The notes below the pieces were generated by a model that ran no database searches, was not told the DNA's origin, and saw only the letters and a program-made list of their open reading frames with translations. The position numbers and the translations under genes are program-made. A stretch of 64,000 nucleotides of DNA. It comes from Pieris napi. Its lineage: Eukaryota; Arthropoda; Insecta; Lepidoptera; Pieridae. Shown here piece by piece: positions 47,109 to 59,502 of this stretch. Where the stretch lies: NCBI RefSeq assembly GCF_905475465.1, contig NC_062243.1, positions 9,386,267 through 9,450,266 of the forward strand, read 5' to 3'. How positions within the stretch are numbered: position 1 is the first letter of the stretch; every line of letters begins with the position of its first letter.

Positions 47109-50100
47109 CTATTAACAAAAAACAAATTCATTAATGTTTAGTATCTTGGAAGATAAAAATATAAAACTACAAGAATATTATTATTGTATTGAAGTTCAAA
47201 ACTGATAGTAACGAGTAAAAATTATTTTAAAGAGAAACATTGTATGAAATAATCATAACTAGTTAAGCCATTGTTATAAAGTCTTATGGCGTGACCAAAC
47301 AGGGCGTTCAAGGTGCGCGGCAGCAACATGCGGCATTCGTCTACGAATGTAGACTACTGTCGTGCTCTAGCACAACAACGAATCCTCAATGCGAATTAGG
47401 GATGCATGATGATCATCGCGGTTATAAGCAAAAACAGCGATGTTTTTACATCGATGTTACTATATGAAAAATATCGTAACATTATGAATCGACAAACGGA
47501 ATCGAACATCAATGTTAACTCACGGCTTCGGCACGACCCATGCAACTTACGAAGAAATTTAAGTCTTCTTTGAACGCATTCACAAATCAGGTTTATTAAA
47601 ATTATAAACGCGTATTCATTCACTGCGCGCCGGTCGTTCACTTCGTTCGTCCTTCGTAGTCTCACTCGCTCTTTCTCTCTCACACTTCCTCACTACTCGC
47701 TATTAACAAAGAAATAGATTAAAAGATTCTTCTTTATAAAAATTACTTCACATTCAGTCAGTTGATAAAAAATATCGAAATAAGTAATAATTTTTCTGTT
47801 TTTCAATAAATTTCGAACCATGTCACTGTATATTATCTCTTTGTCAATTATTAATGCAAAAATCGATGTTGGGCTTTCGATTATGACATTGATGTCAATA
47901 TTGTTGTATTTCTAATATCGATCAGCCTTAATGCGAATGCACCTGCACACAATAAAGCGCGCGGCACTTGTACAAACAGAGCGCTATATTTGGTCACGCC
48001 CTTTATAATTAGTTTTTTGTTATGAGTATCATTGACTCAATTTCAATACTTAGAAATCATATACGAATATATATAATATACAATAATAAAAAGGAATATA
48101 CAATATCAAAAAGTATTTTAACAATTATTATAAAAGATTAATTGTACATTAATTTTAGTGAAAGACGTTTTAAAAATATATGTTGTTTCAATATCAACAG
48201 CTCATTCCTTTCAAAATATATTAAAATTCAGATGATGTGGCAAAGAAAAATAAACGTGAGTTCAAAGAAGCAAAGTGAAGACTCAAAGCGATAATCCATT
48301 AAATCTTTACGTATATATTCAACAATTTCCTAGAGCTCATACCGTCTTGTTTACATTGGCTTATTTACCAATTATAATGAAATATCAACAATTCAATATT
48401 ACTCAATCTGTTTGATCGATCTTTTATCATCACCTCATACCTAAGTTAAATTTAATTTTTTGCAATTCTATCAATTTCTAAGGCTAAAATAGATTTACGA
48501 TTAGTGATGGTGACTCACGCTCGTTGTCATATATACTATCTACTAGTCGTCGAATATATTCAGTCCTAATTAAAAATAACAGAAAGGTTGGCAATTAAAC
48601 GACCCTTAACATCAAAACTAAAGAAATTTTCCCAAAAAACTAAAGTATTTTTTTTTATTGAAAAAAAAAATGTTACATGCCAAATATTACAAATACCGTA
48701 AAATATACGCGAGCTTGTTAGTAATTAGGCGAGTAGTAGCAATAACCATTAATTTCAAATATTTAACTCCAAGGTCGTCTCATTGTCAAGGTTATTCCCA
48801 TGTTAAATGACAATATATATCTCTCTCTATCGAAATCTTAATAGAATGTATATTAGATACATCGATCATTGTTGCAATATGATAAAATATCTAATATTGA
48901 AATGTGATGAGCAATAAATTGTTACGCGACCAAATTCCAATCAATCTAGTACAATATACATTCAAGCCCAAATCTATTATGCATAAGCGTAAATTGGCAT
49001 TTCCCGTCCGCACGGGATAAATGTCAAGATCAAAATTAGATTATATAATTTTAATTGTATATGCGGTAAATAAAATAAATAAATATTTTTAGATAAAAAT
49101 GCTGAAAATTGTGCCAGCATTGGATAAATTCTAACACAGAGTGTATATTTTTAGATTCATAAAGATATAATAAGAACGTTATTTTATATTATATTTTCAT
49201 TAATGTCAGTTGATTTCTGAAAATATAAATTGTATATTTAGCAGTTTCATACGAGACGGATTTTTTTTTAAAGTTTAAGTTTTATAATATTATAATCCTT
49301 TATTAGAAACTAACCAGCTATTGTTTTTTTGAACTCGTTTGTATAAACACAAAATGAATAAACCAGACATTTTAGTATAATTAAACTGTCTTTTAACCTC
49401 TTCGATAGTACCTACTACAATTAAATACTAGCTGTTAATAGTAGCTTAATACTAGCTGTTAATAGTACCTTAATATTAGCTTTATACTTACGCGCTAGCA
49501 CAGCTTACGTAAGTATGAAGCCAGAATATATTGTTTTAAAACATTACTTTATATATTTTCATATATGTATCTAAATTACATTATTTTAAAATCACGTTTT
49601 AGTATTAGTTAAATTAATATTTTTGTTTACAGGCACATATGTTTATTGAGCCTTTGGTGTCTGACATACATTACGCGCTCTTGCCCTTAAAAATTAGCAG
49701 CTACCCCATCCTCATTCTCCAGCAAGCGTAATGGCGCACATAAAAATAACGTTTATTGGTGGTTAACCGGGGTTTGAATGTACGATCTTAATGTTGAGTA
49801 TGGCACGCTTAAGTACAAGACAAAACCTGCTCGGCGGGAGCTCTTTCCGCTTGACCGATTCGAATCGTCGACAACCAGTCACTTTCCGAGCGGCTTGATC
49901 CCTTCGCGTTACGTAGACATGTGGAGTCTGCATCTTGTTTTTGAGTTTCTTGAGTTTCATCATCGGACGTCAAGGCACGTCGTTCCACAACTGAGCGTTT
50001 CTTAAGGCAACTTTTGCCGCGCACCACTAATAGGTGGAACCAGCTGGCACTGAAGTATTTCCAAACCAATTCGACTAACAGGCCAAATGTGCTTCAAAAA

Positions 50101-53100
50101 AGAGCGTATTCAATATTCTTAAAAGGTCGGCAACGCACTTGCGAGCCATGTGAGTGTCCATGGGCGATGGCATCACTTAACATCAGGTGAGCCTCCTGCC
50201 CGTTTGCCTCCTGTTACATAAAAATAAAAAAAAACAACTCGTGATTTTCGCAACTGAAGCGATTTATGATTTATGAAATTTGACCCTATAAGGGAAGAAT
50301 GGCTTTGTTGTCTAGCTCGTAACAAAAATGGCGAAATGTGTCAGGCATAAGCTAACCACCTTGCCTACAAAGTAAAATAAACAAGGAAACAGATGAAGAC
50401 ATCTAATTATAACCGAAAAAAAAATTAAGTGAGAAATTCAAAATTTTTTAATACAAAATCTATAATTACTTCATAAACAAAAACAGCTAGCAACGAAGTG
50501 TTAGGTACTTTATGAAATATTTATAAATATACTGAAATAGAGTTAATGAATAAAAAAAGCATTATCATGCAACTTCCAAGGCAGTTTTATTATCATAATT
50601 TTATACATTTTGTATTGACTTTACGGACCATATTTAAGTGTTTTGTAATACGATGTGTCCAGGTAAGTAGTAATAAAGTTTACGGATTCAATTAAGTCTT
50701 TCGGGTCTTTGATGCCTTTTACGATTTAGTTACACGTACCATGGTAACGACATTAATGTTACTGGGATATATACCTTTCCCTTTTTGACAGAACAATGTT
50801 TGTCTATAGACTATTGTTTCTTTTATTTCACACGACTCATGAATTGTAGGCATTCACTATGAATTTAATTGTACACAGATAATGCAATAATGCATATCCT
50901 ACAAGATAATAGTTGAAACACATTGCTATTTTTTGAATATCCATTAAATAATAGTCATATAGTATTCTGCTAAAGTATACGTTATTTTGACAAACAATTT
51001 TTTGGATATTTTCCGTCAGTATTCGTTTTATTATATATTAAAATAATTTAAACAAGCTACTGTCACAGAAATACTATATTTATAAACGTAAGACTACACA
51101 GTACACTATGTATTAAAATTAAGCAATTATAATACGTCATCGTTCACAATGAAGGCCTATTTTCAGGTTCATTCAGCGCGAGATATTTCACATGTTAGGC
51201 ACATAATAGAGATCCCATCATCGCTCATTCTATTAAGGCTTCTATTACTATGTTATTTGAACTTAACAACATATTCAACGAATACGAAACATCTGCTTCA
51301 AACATCCATTTAACGGGCTTAAAAAAATCGAAGTTCTGTATTTAGTATATATAAATTTGTTTTTTTTTATAGAACAGGGGGCAAACGGGCAGGAGGCTCA
51401 CCTGATGTTTAGTGACAATCCGCAGCCCATGGATTTATTGGACATTATAAGTATTGTTAGTATATATCATACTTTACTTAAAGTACGTGCTTAAGAAACA
51501 TACGATTTTTGTTAATTCGTGGGATAACTTTTTAAATAATCATACCAGTAATTTATGGTGATAGTGGGGTAAAGCTCTGAATGATCTTCTTATTTTTAAT
51601 AAACATCACAAAAGCACAGATATGTCTATCAAATTGCTACATTGACTTCACGCCCTATGTATTATTTTTAAAAGTCTTGGGTTATTTTCGATGAAATCGT
51701 ATAAATTTTTACGCGATACTTACCAAAAGCATAATAGCATATTTCAAACAGCTGTGGAGCGATAGCTGTCAGTAGCCCGAACAGAGCTTGTGGCAATTCC
51801 GTAGCGAGGAAAAGGCCCAATAGAGCGACCAGCATCCGGGTAGTGCGGTCCGTGCGACTTCCGCCACGCTTACCATCATCGTGTAGCCGACCTTTTTCAC
51901 CCTGTAGGGAAATTGGAAATTTATAAATTACTAAGATTATTCGGCGTTTAATAATGTAATAAACAGTTTAGATACGCTTTAAATATGATGTACTTTCGTT
52001 AAAGACATGACATTTTTGTTATAATAATTTACTATTTGATTTCGAAGGATTTTGATCCTTTAAAAACTAATAAGTATATAGGTTCATAATTGTTCGAGAA
52101 ATTATTTGGTTTGTAAAAAGAAATGTCTGGAATTGTTAAAGTTTTAGGAGCAATGAACAAAGGATACGAAATGAGCTTTATACTCTACGCTTTGATCGAG
52201 AAACTACTTATAAATATAAAGTTTCGTTGCAGCGCAATTTAAATAACTCAGATTCAATTTAGTTTTAATAACTCAACTCTGCACACGAGCGTTTCATATT
52301 CAGACTAATCTAAGCCCGTCTTTCTTTTAAACCGCTCTTCATTTATCAAAAGGTTGTGTGATTCATCAACATCCCTAGGAAATTCTTGTTTTAGATACGA
52401 AAACCACATAGCGAAATAGGTCGAATTCTCGAGTTATCTAGAAAAATCTACCACATGAAAATAAGACGAATCGTATAGCCATTACGTAGGTGCTACGAGC
52501 GACGTACGTTTTGTATAAATCTAAATATTTTATACAAGTAAAAATATTTTATATCTCCTATTGAGATATCGAGCTCAAAAGCATTGAAAACCATTATATA
52601 TTCGTATAATGAAGGTAACTTTAATCCCACACGGTTGAAAAAATTCAAAGTATCGCAACATACGAACACCAGATGAAAGGAATGAATATTATTTGAAAAT
52701 GTACCCGACACGGTACATTACACACGTACTCACTTAGCCCGTAAGCGGTGACACGTTTGAGCGAAAAATAATATACAATAGTCGATACACCTTTATATAT
52801 CATCTACCCATTTAGTAAAGTGCTTGAATATTTCATATTTTTCAAGCAACTCACCAATTTAATACCTAAAACGGAACGGCTATTTCTTATATAGGCTTTG
52901 CATAGAAATAGACTACTAATAGTTATTCGTTTTAAGTTAAGTAACAACATATTTTCTTAGAATATGAATATTTTATTATACCAATATAATTACATTTCAT
53001 TTAATAGTCTCTACGATGTACTTCTGTCTAACTTTGATTGCATAAATATTAAATGTAAACGTTCGCTTGTAGAGGGATATTCATAGTACAATACCAAAAG

Positions 53101-54199
53101 TAGAGGCCGTAAATCTCAGCTATAAGGTCTGATATATTCCCAAGATTCCCTAAATGTTTGAGAAAAAATATTATTCAAACAGATATTTTTCTAGATATTA
53201 ATTGTACTTGTAGTATAAGGAATGTCTTCTGTACGACGCGGCGAATTATGAAAAAAATCTAAATATTTATTCTCAGCTTCCCAGTAACCTACAATTCAGT
53301 CACGACTTGATTTCTACTTATCACGCTTTTAAATAGTAATCACGTCTAGAAATTTCTCGACCATCCTTATCATAAATGAATATTACTTATTTATTTGATG
53401 ATTTACTTACCTCTGTTGCTGTAATTGCTGATTTATTCAACAGCTTTTGTCTTCTCTTGTCGCTAGATTTCATTTTCAATATTAAACAAAAACTAAAAAT
53501 TGACAACACTATACAGGGTATGAGTTTCAGAAATACGCTGTATATCCAAAATATAGCTGTCAACAATTCTTTGTTATTCGTCATCGTTAACGCATAGACT
53601 GGTTCTCTTATTGAAGATTCGTTGAGGTGGGTAGTTGCATTTATCGTTCCATTCGACTCTCTATTTTTCCCTGGTACCTCTTGTATGTGCATAGCAAAAT
53701 AAATTGGAAGGCACACGATCGGACACACTACATATGCAAATCCAATTGCAATATTTGTGTTCCGCTTGTTGCATAGAGTTCTATTCTTCTGGGGAAACTT
53801 TATAGCTATGTATCTCCAGACTGCAAGCGTTATGGTCAGCCATATGGAAATAGTGTGAAACGTCTGACTGAAAATCGAGTGAAAATACACGAACACCGCC
53901 CAAGCGTAAGAATTTCGATTTAGATTTGCACCAATTTTGATGTAGATGTGCAGCGCAAAGGGGACGTAGTCAAGCATTACTAATAGATCTGCAACCGCGA
54001 GCGCTGTTAGAATGGAATTCGTCGATGAAATCATTTCCTTCCGGCTTAGTACAGCGATGTTGACGGAGTTTGCGATAGATCCGAGAAGGCAAATTAGTAG
54101 GGCTATATAGCCATGAATCTTTACGTAGACACGTTGAAATTCAAGTCCACCAGGCAAACAGTAAGCCACAACATCCCCATCACTCTCCAAACTCGACAT
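46936..54199 (-). CDS. myosuppressin/FMRFamide-type neuropeptide receptor (class A GPCR), three coding exons
   Basis: complement(join(46936..47108,51724..51901,53411..54199)), 1140 nt, 379 residues, GT-AG introns with matching phases (0 and 1). It should bind a small amidated peptide and signal through G proteins at the plasma membrane. TM1 is near residues 29-51, TM2 64-88, TM3 101-128, TM4 149-171, TM5 212-242, TM6 ~286-311 (MLVALLGLFLATELPQALFG), TM7 in exon 3. Three N-glycosylation sites (183, 187, 193) lie in extracellular loop 2. Instead of DRY it has WRY (residues 128-130) in TLAVWRYIAIKFPQKNR, and NFVLY replaces NPxxY; both changes, with HTISIWLT and DRTTRML, are as I recall insect myosuppressin receptors. 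Family confident; exact ligand inferred. A close paralog is the main alternative. Confidence 0.82.
47288..48000. mobile_element. GGCGTGACCAAA-ended MITE (interrupted), in GPCR intron 2
   Basis: GGCGTGACCAAA at the left is perfectly inverted at the right (TTTGGTCACGCC). Removal of the hAT element and one target copy leaves about 171 bp with GC-rich subterminal parts (GGTGCGCGGCAGC / GCGCGCGGCACTTG). Flanking duplication is unclear (CTTAT versus CTTTAT), so superfamily is open. Confidence 0.65.
47397..47930. mobile_element. non-autonomous hAT element with 8-bp target duplication
   Basis: ATGCGAAT occurs exactly at 47389-47396 and 47931-47938. The element between starts TAGGGATGCATGATG and ends GATCAGCCTTA, imperfect inverted termini of hAT type. 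Interior AT-rich with ATCGATGTT words near both ends; no transposase. It has inserted into the MITE above. Confidence 0.8.
48001..49828. other. GPCR intron 2, central part
   Basis: AT-rich. A short tandem repeat of about 22 bases (TAATACTAGCTGTTAATAG) lies at 49423-49485. A block at 49640-49775 ends in GGTTAACCGGGGTTTGAA and may be an old retroposon. No exon-like frame. Confidence 0.4.
49829..50234 (+). mobile_element. 5'-truncated LINE copy in GPCR intron 2
   Basis: Follows the LINE at 18480-21665 from its C-terminal coding region (TTGACCGATTCGAATCGTCG) to GCCTCCTGTTACATAA and an A-rich tail, with several deletions and frameshifts. The terminal GTT ACA TAA stop is preserved next to the tail. 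Confidence 0.85.
50235..51358. other. GPCR intron 2, 5' part
   Basis: AT-rich, no exon or repeat boundary recognised. Confidence 0.45.
51359..51432 (-). mobile_element. LINE tail, minus strand
   Basis: Complement of the LINE terminus: A-rich tail, then CAAACGGGCAGGAGGCTCAC as read on the plus strand. Very short 5'-truncated copy, about 290 bases downstream of GPCR exon 2. Confidence 0.8.
51724..51901 (-). CDS. GPCR coding exon 2 (loop 3 and TM6)
   Basis: The acceptor CCCTACAG precedes GGTGAAAAAGG and the donor is TTTTG|GTAAGT. 178 nt, 59 codons plus one base. Encodes GEKGRLHDDGKRGGSRTDRT, TM6 and the third extracellular loop, ending at ICYYAFG. DRTTRML is the conserved foot of TM6 in the myosuppressin/FMRFamide receptor group. 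Confidence 0.9.
51902..53410. other. GPCR intron 1
   Basis: 1.5 kb AT-rich intron, no recognised feature beyond its splice sites. Confidence 0.5.
53411..54199 (-). CDS. GPCR coding exon 1 (N-terminus to third cytoplasmic loop)
   Basis: 263 codons from ATG (AGAGGTATGTCG) to the donor ACAGAG|GTAAGT, phase 0. Encodes the extracellular N-terminus with CLPGG, TM1 to TM5 and the basic start of loop 3 (MKSSDKRRQKLLNK). An acceptor TTTTCAG at 54255-54257 defines the 5' edge of the exon, leaving a 55-base leader that holds a short upstream ORF. Confidence 0.9.
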
Positions 54200-54227
54200 A
54201 CCTCTCGGGTGTTAGGCGTCTTGGCGA

Positions 54228-54251
54228 TTAGAAGTTTTCAAACGTTGTCAT
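54228..54251 (-). promoter_or_regulatory. upstream ORF in the GPCR leader
   Basis: ATG ACA ACG TTT GAA AAC TTC TAA, seven codons, lies directly after the 5' acceptor of the first coding exon and ends 28 bases before the receptor ATG. If included in the mature mRNA it could lower or tune translation. Its sequence is visible; the effect is inferred. Confidence 0.4.
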
Positions 54252-54259
54252 TTTCTGAA

Positions 54260-55589
54260 AACAATAAACGTCTCATTTAATAAAGCTCTTTTGTGGCGGT
54301 GTTTTAAACATAATATAACGTCATTAACAATGTTGCTGACACATATTAATGATGATAAAGTAACTGAATTTTGTTCATTAAATTTAGATTGCAACAACCT
54401 ATTTGTTTTCAGGATAATGTTGGAAGTTCAATTAAAATTACAGTATAATAAATTCAATTAAAAAAAAAAGCATTATAATCGTTTTAAGTACACTTGAAGC
54501 GTAAAGGGGGATTAATATCTATGCTTGAGATAAATCTGCTATTCCCCGACACGATATGTAAAACTACAAACTATGTTCTCCGAGTCTCTACTTCCAGTTA
54601 TAGGAAGCTATTACCACTCAAAAGTTTTTGAGTGACGTGCTCAGAGCTCTTTACATGACTGCTGTAGACAGATAGATATTTATTTATGAGTTTGCGTAGG
54701 TTTCATCCAAGAATTACTTAGCGATATCGAAGATTTACTTAAATCAATATTTCTTGAGATAAATTTAAGATCTATAAGCATTTATGTTCATTAATTCCTG
54801 GTGTCTGTAGCCCGTTTAAGATATAGGGTAGACACATTTATGACAGCCATGGTGATCAGATCAAATACTGAATACCCAAAAATGTAATCCAGGACGCTGT
54901 GTGTCTATTACCATGAAATCAGTAACTGTTCTGAATATAACTGTCTCGTTATATATAAACATATTTTACTAAAAAATATTCAAATCGATTAGCAAAAGTC
55001 TCTGAATTATTTATGTTATTTCAAAACACTGTTTACAATTCATTCAACAAAGTTTTACTTATCTTCTTGTTTGGGAATGTAAATCCTCATTTTATATTTT
55101 GTTTTATTAATAATTCAATTTTAGTTTACTTTGGAGCTTTGAAAACAAAATCGTATATCAATGTCAACATGACATTGACAGGTATAAAGCCACAATGAGA
55201 TATAAATTGCAAGAGAGAAATATACTTTTATTTCCATCATATCAACGAGTACACAAAATAGGACAAAAAGGTGTGGTTGTGAATTTATCTTTAAAGCACC
55301 CTTGGGCACAATTAAGTAATAACTTGGTCGGATAACAATACTTATTGGTATAGGATTACCCTTTAGACCTCGGGTTTCCTTAAAGTTTTGATACTATTGA
55401 ATAATTATACTCACAAATCGTGAAGTGAGTATTTGAACGATGTGAACCTTTTAACCTAAGTGACTCTCGTGATTCTGCTAATGACCTCAACCCTGAGCCT
55501 TCATAAACATTAAATAAGTCAGTAATTAGCAACCCAATGAAAGCTTAAATATTGATTGATAATATTTTCTTGCAACATTTGTAAAATAA
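54260..55589. other. GPCR 5' flank / upstream intron
   Basis: The acceptor at 54255 implies that a non-coding first exon lies farther upstream; it could not be located. AT-rich, no other feature. Confidence 0.4.
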
Positions 55590-55760
55590 AAATAAAATAT
55601 GTTTATTATGGAACATAAGATACATGTATCACTTATTCCACGTCATTAAATTTGAATTTGTAGGCATTACTACTCATCGGCAAAGAAGACAGAGGGTGTA
55701 GGCCGAGAGAAAAAGCCGGCGTAAAAAACTCTCGGTTCTCTTTTAAAATGACTATGATAG
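55590..55760 (-). repeat. probable LINE 3' UTR fragment
   Basis: The minus strand reads GAGAACCGAGAGTTTTTTAC, GCCGGCTTTTTCTCTCGGCC, CACCCTCTGTCTTCTTTGCC and later CCATAATAAACAT, a text I recall as the 3' end of a common lepidopteran LINE. No coding part remains. Confidence 0.5.
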
Positions 55761-58626
55761 ACAATGATTAGTCTCTATAGAAAAATTATAGCTAAAAGTT
55801 TTATTATCAAAAATGATTGCTAACCATAAACCACTTCACCGCCCGCTGTGTTCACCCCAGCTCAAAAGAAAATCATAAATTTATTCAGAAGGTACAACAT
55901 TTATAAAAGTTTTAGAAATTAAACCCAAAAGAGTTGTTAATTTTTAACTTTGTTCAAGAGGGTAGGTTGTTGAATGAATAACCGAAATTATGCCGAGTGT
56001 AATCTATTTAGTTCCAAATTTAAAAGGCGAAACTACCTACGAAAATGCCTGTGAGTCAATGAAAAGTCAAAAAGGTTTCTATTTTTCCATTACATGAATT
56101 TTAGGGAATTCTTTATATAAAGGTGTACAACAGAAAAGTCTCTTATGGGTAGTTATTAATAGTTGCCCTCTCCTAGATCACATCGACGTCTCGTTTTGTT
56201 TTGTATTAACTTCACAAAATCGATGTATATACCTATATGACCCAAGTTTACTTATTGACAATCACACTCTATCTTCCTCTCTCCTTTTCCTTTACGAGGC
56301 ATTTACGTCAAGGACAACATTTTACGTTTGACCGGAAGAAGTTTAAAATTTCCGTTTTCTACATAAGTACTAAAAGGATTTCCTATTATAACATAAGTTA
56401 TGTTACTATTGTATTCATTTTAAACCTACGTTAATATCTATTTACCTAGACCTAGGTGAACTAATGCAGGCGTGTTTAATAATAAAGTTCATAATTATAC
56501 GATCATACCCAGCGACGTCAATAACAGACTGGCAATGAAATTATTTCGAGTATGTCTGTCTGCGAAGCCAATTATTTAGGTTTTATAACTGAAGAAACGT
56601 CTCAGACGAACAGATCAGAGGCTAAAAATGTTGTTTATAAAACAAGAATAAACTGCAAATATCATGCGCTCGTATTAAAAAGTTTCAACTTTCAATATCC
56701 ATTTGACGTTTTACATATGGAACAAAAATCTCAAGTTTAAAAAAATATTTTCGAATATATACTCAAATGTATTAACTGACTAAGAGTATACTCAGTACGG
56801 TCTTTATTATATAAATTGTATTTTCATCATTGACGCTATTTATAATATATACATTACTTTAATAAAGATTTCAAAATAATTTGCTGCTTTAATATAATAT
56901 AATGTATTAACAACACACATCAATCTTTTTTAGATTGATTAACTAATGACGTTCGATGTTTATATTTAAAGTAAAATTTCTAATCGCTAAACACGGCTTC
57001 ATTATAGCTGGTAATTATGAGAATATGTCCAAGAATGTACAACTAGAAAATACTATACAAGAGTTATAAATTTTATTTACTGTTTTTTATGATGAGGCCG
57101 TAAAGTATTCGAGTATCTTTTATTATTATTTGTCTCAAATACCAACACAATTGATGAATCCCCTCGGGTTTCACTATCTCTTGACAAGAGACGTACTCAA
57201 TATTCCAATGAAAAATGTTCCGCAATATTTCTACGTGCACACAAAAGAGACAACCCGCAATTTATTTAATAACAACGCTTTTACTAGTTTGTTTTATACA
57301 CCAATATTGTAGTGACAATATTCTAATTACGGAAATAGGTCAAATATTTTAAGACGTTTTAGAAAGAAAAAGTATATGGCAACATTTTATACTTTTTTTG
57401 CTTATTCTAAACTTTTAATATACAAATAAAACCTCTTATTTATCTTATTTATCCCATAACAACGAAAAATTTAAACAATTTTATAATATCAAATTTGTGA
57501 TATACATAGACATATTTTTATCTTCTAGAAATTATACTTGGTTGGTTAAAACATGGAGTGATTAAACCGTTACCTAAACGGTACAATTTAAAAGTTACTC
57601 TTAGAACGCATATAAATGCCTCCGCGTAAACAACAAGAGAACAGGTTTAATATTATTAACGTGAGACTCAACAATTCTTTATTTCCTAACGTTCATCATC
57701 TCAAGTTCCCAAGTTTATAGCCACATTCGTGTTTCATATTTCAAGTTAACCCCTGCTAAAACAAAATATCGTCATAAATTTCAAGCTCAGTTCAAATCTC
57801 CAGACTTTGACCTGTTTTGTAAACAAGTTCCCGTTGCGGTTACTTCAAATTCACTATTAGATTTCGTTATTCGGTATAACTTTTGACAGTGACAAATATT
57901 TTAATGTTGTAAGTCAAAATAATTGAATTAATATAAATTAATAAGGATTTTCTTTAATTGCGATTATATTTTTAATTCGGCTTAAATACAGATTAAGGAC
58001 ACATATTATGTCTTTATCGTAAATACTAATTATGTGAATGAGACAGTATTAATATTAATAATAAATAGTTTTTTAGTAAAAATGTTTGTATTTCAACATT
58101 TAAATAAATTATATTCACATCTTTATATGTTTATGATAGCTTAAAGAAAATATGTATTCACTTATAATGATCAATGCATCTTAGAACTTAGAATTTAGAA
58201 TTCATTATAAATATATACATAGTTATATTTTTTGTATAAATAGGTAAAACTGTGCTCTATGTTTATGTTTGAATGTGTATTCCGTTTTTGGCTTTTGTGT
58301 ATAATGTAATTGTTTAGTTATTGTTTAGTGAGTAGCTGTAGGAATACTGTTGAGCAAATAAATAAATAAATCAATTGAAGAGACGGTTTTTAAGAATATC
58401 TTTAAAGCAAAATCTTCTCTATAAGGCCTTCGGGCCTAAGCCTCATTTTTGCATAAATTTTGAATAGATTAGGAAAATCGTTACCCATTTATTAGTCCAA
58501 CAACCTCTACCGACTACGTTTTCAATTATTAGGGACTTAATTTAAAAAGATTTCATTTGTATAAGCTTATATAAGTATTTACCATTGATTAAACAAAGTT
58601 GGAAGGTTATTTTATGTTTTACCCGT
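55761..58626. other. intergenic spacer
   Basis: AT-rich. Open frames of about 60 codons at 56552-56740 and 57130-57312 lack motifs, splice support or coding bias and are not called. Nothing else recognised. Confidence 0.4.
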
Positions 58627-58713
58627 GTTTTTTATGAACAGGGGCGAAACAGGCTGCAGGCTCACCTTATGTTAAGTGATACCGACACTTTGTGTCCATG
58701 AGCGGCGTGCGTT
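58627..58713 (-). mobile_element. degenerate LINE tail, minus strand
   Basis: GAACAGGGGCGAAACAGGC, GGCTCACCTTATGTTAAGTG and GTGTCCATGAGCGGCG are the complement of the LINE terminus with substitutions. Confidence 0.75.
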
Positions 58714-58790
58714 GTGCGTTTTAAGATTTAGAATGCTCTTCTCTAGGAAAAGTGTCGTGTTACCAGACTTCCAACACATGTAATATCTAA

Positions 58791-59499
58791 AGGCTGGTTT
58801 ACGCCGAGGCAGCAACATGCAGCAGTGCCGCATGCTACATATTGCGGCATGCGGCACCTTGTGGCATGCTACAAATAGAAAGCATATGTGGCATACGGCA
58901 GCCTATTTTACGCCGAAGCAGCATCGTGCCTGGATAATTACCAAAAGCATTGTGCTGTTTAAGGAGTGTTTCTGGTCTATCTACTTGTTTTATCGAGGGG
59001 ATACACCATAGAATATAGATGATCAAGTAACTTTAGCATCAGCATATTTAGTACTACTAAGCCATGCAGCTAAACAACGGAAGATGAGACGTTGGTGGAA
59101 AAGAATACTTCAAAATGGCCCACAAATTAGTTTACTAACAAAAATTAAGTCAGACGATGGTGCCTTATTTAAAAACTTTACCAGAATGTCAACTGAGGAC
59201 TTCGAGGACTTTTTTTTTAAGTCTAAATCTAAGTCTCTGTTTTTCGTTACACCAATTCATGACCGATTATTCTCAGTTTCCAATACAAACAAAAACAACC
59301 TACAAACTGTTTTGACGCACGAAAAATGTCGCATGGAATCCATTGTGCTCGGATACAAGCTGCGACAGTCTGCCACATGACGCAATGTGTTGCCATGCCC
59401 AACGGTTCTTGCCACAATGTGCGACATTTTTAAGTTTGTAGCATGCGGCTTTGTGGCATGCTGCAATGCCGCACAGTGTTGCCCCGGTGTAATATTGGC
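58791..59499 (+). mobile_element. PIF/Harbinger-derived element (709 bp)
   Basis: The ends AGGCTGGTTTACGCCGAGGC and (complement of the right) GCCAATATTACACCGGGGC are imperfect inverted repeats, followed by GC-rich GCCGCATGCTACA-type subterminal repeats in both orientations. TAA stands at 58788-58790 and 59500-59502. The interior encodes a Harbinger-like N-terminus. Confidence 0.65.
59009..59220 (+). pseudogene. Harbinger transposase N-terminal fragment
   Basis: The frame reads IDDQVTLASAYLVLLSHAAK, RRWWKRILQNG, then FKNFTRMSTEDFEDFFF. This is the same layout as the fragment at 12034 (RYWALNLF..., NFVRMSPIDFEELLNLF). It then runs into lower-quality sequence without a DDE catalytic core. Confidence 0.65.
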
Positions 59500-59502
59500 T
59501 AA

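Noticed and set aside
47396..47683. 95-codon minus-strand frame
   Set aside because: Lies within the nested hAT element in the GPCR intron, with no transposase motif.
55013..57312. Open frames of about 60 codons in 55.0-57.3 kb as exons
   Set aside because: No splice-site pairing, motif or coding bias; expected by chance.
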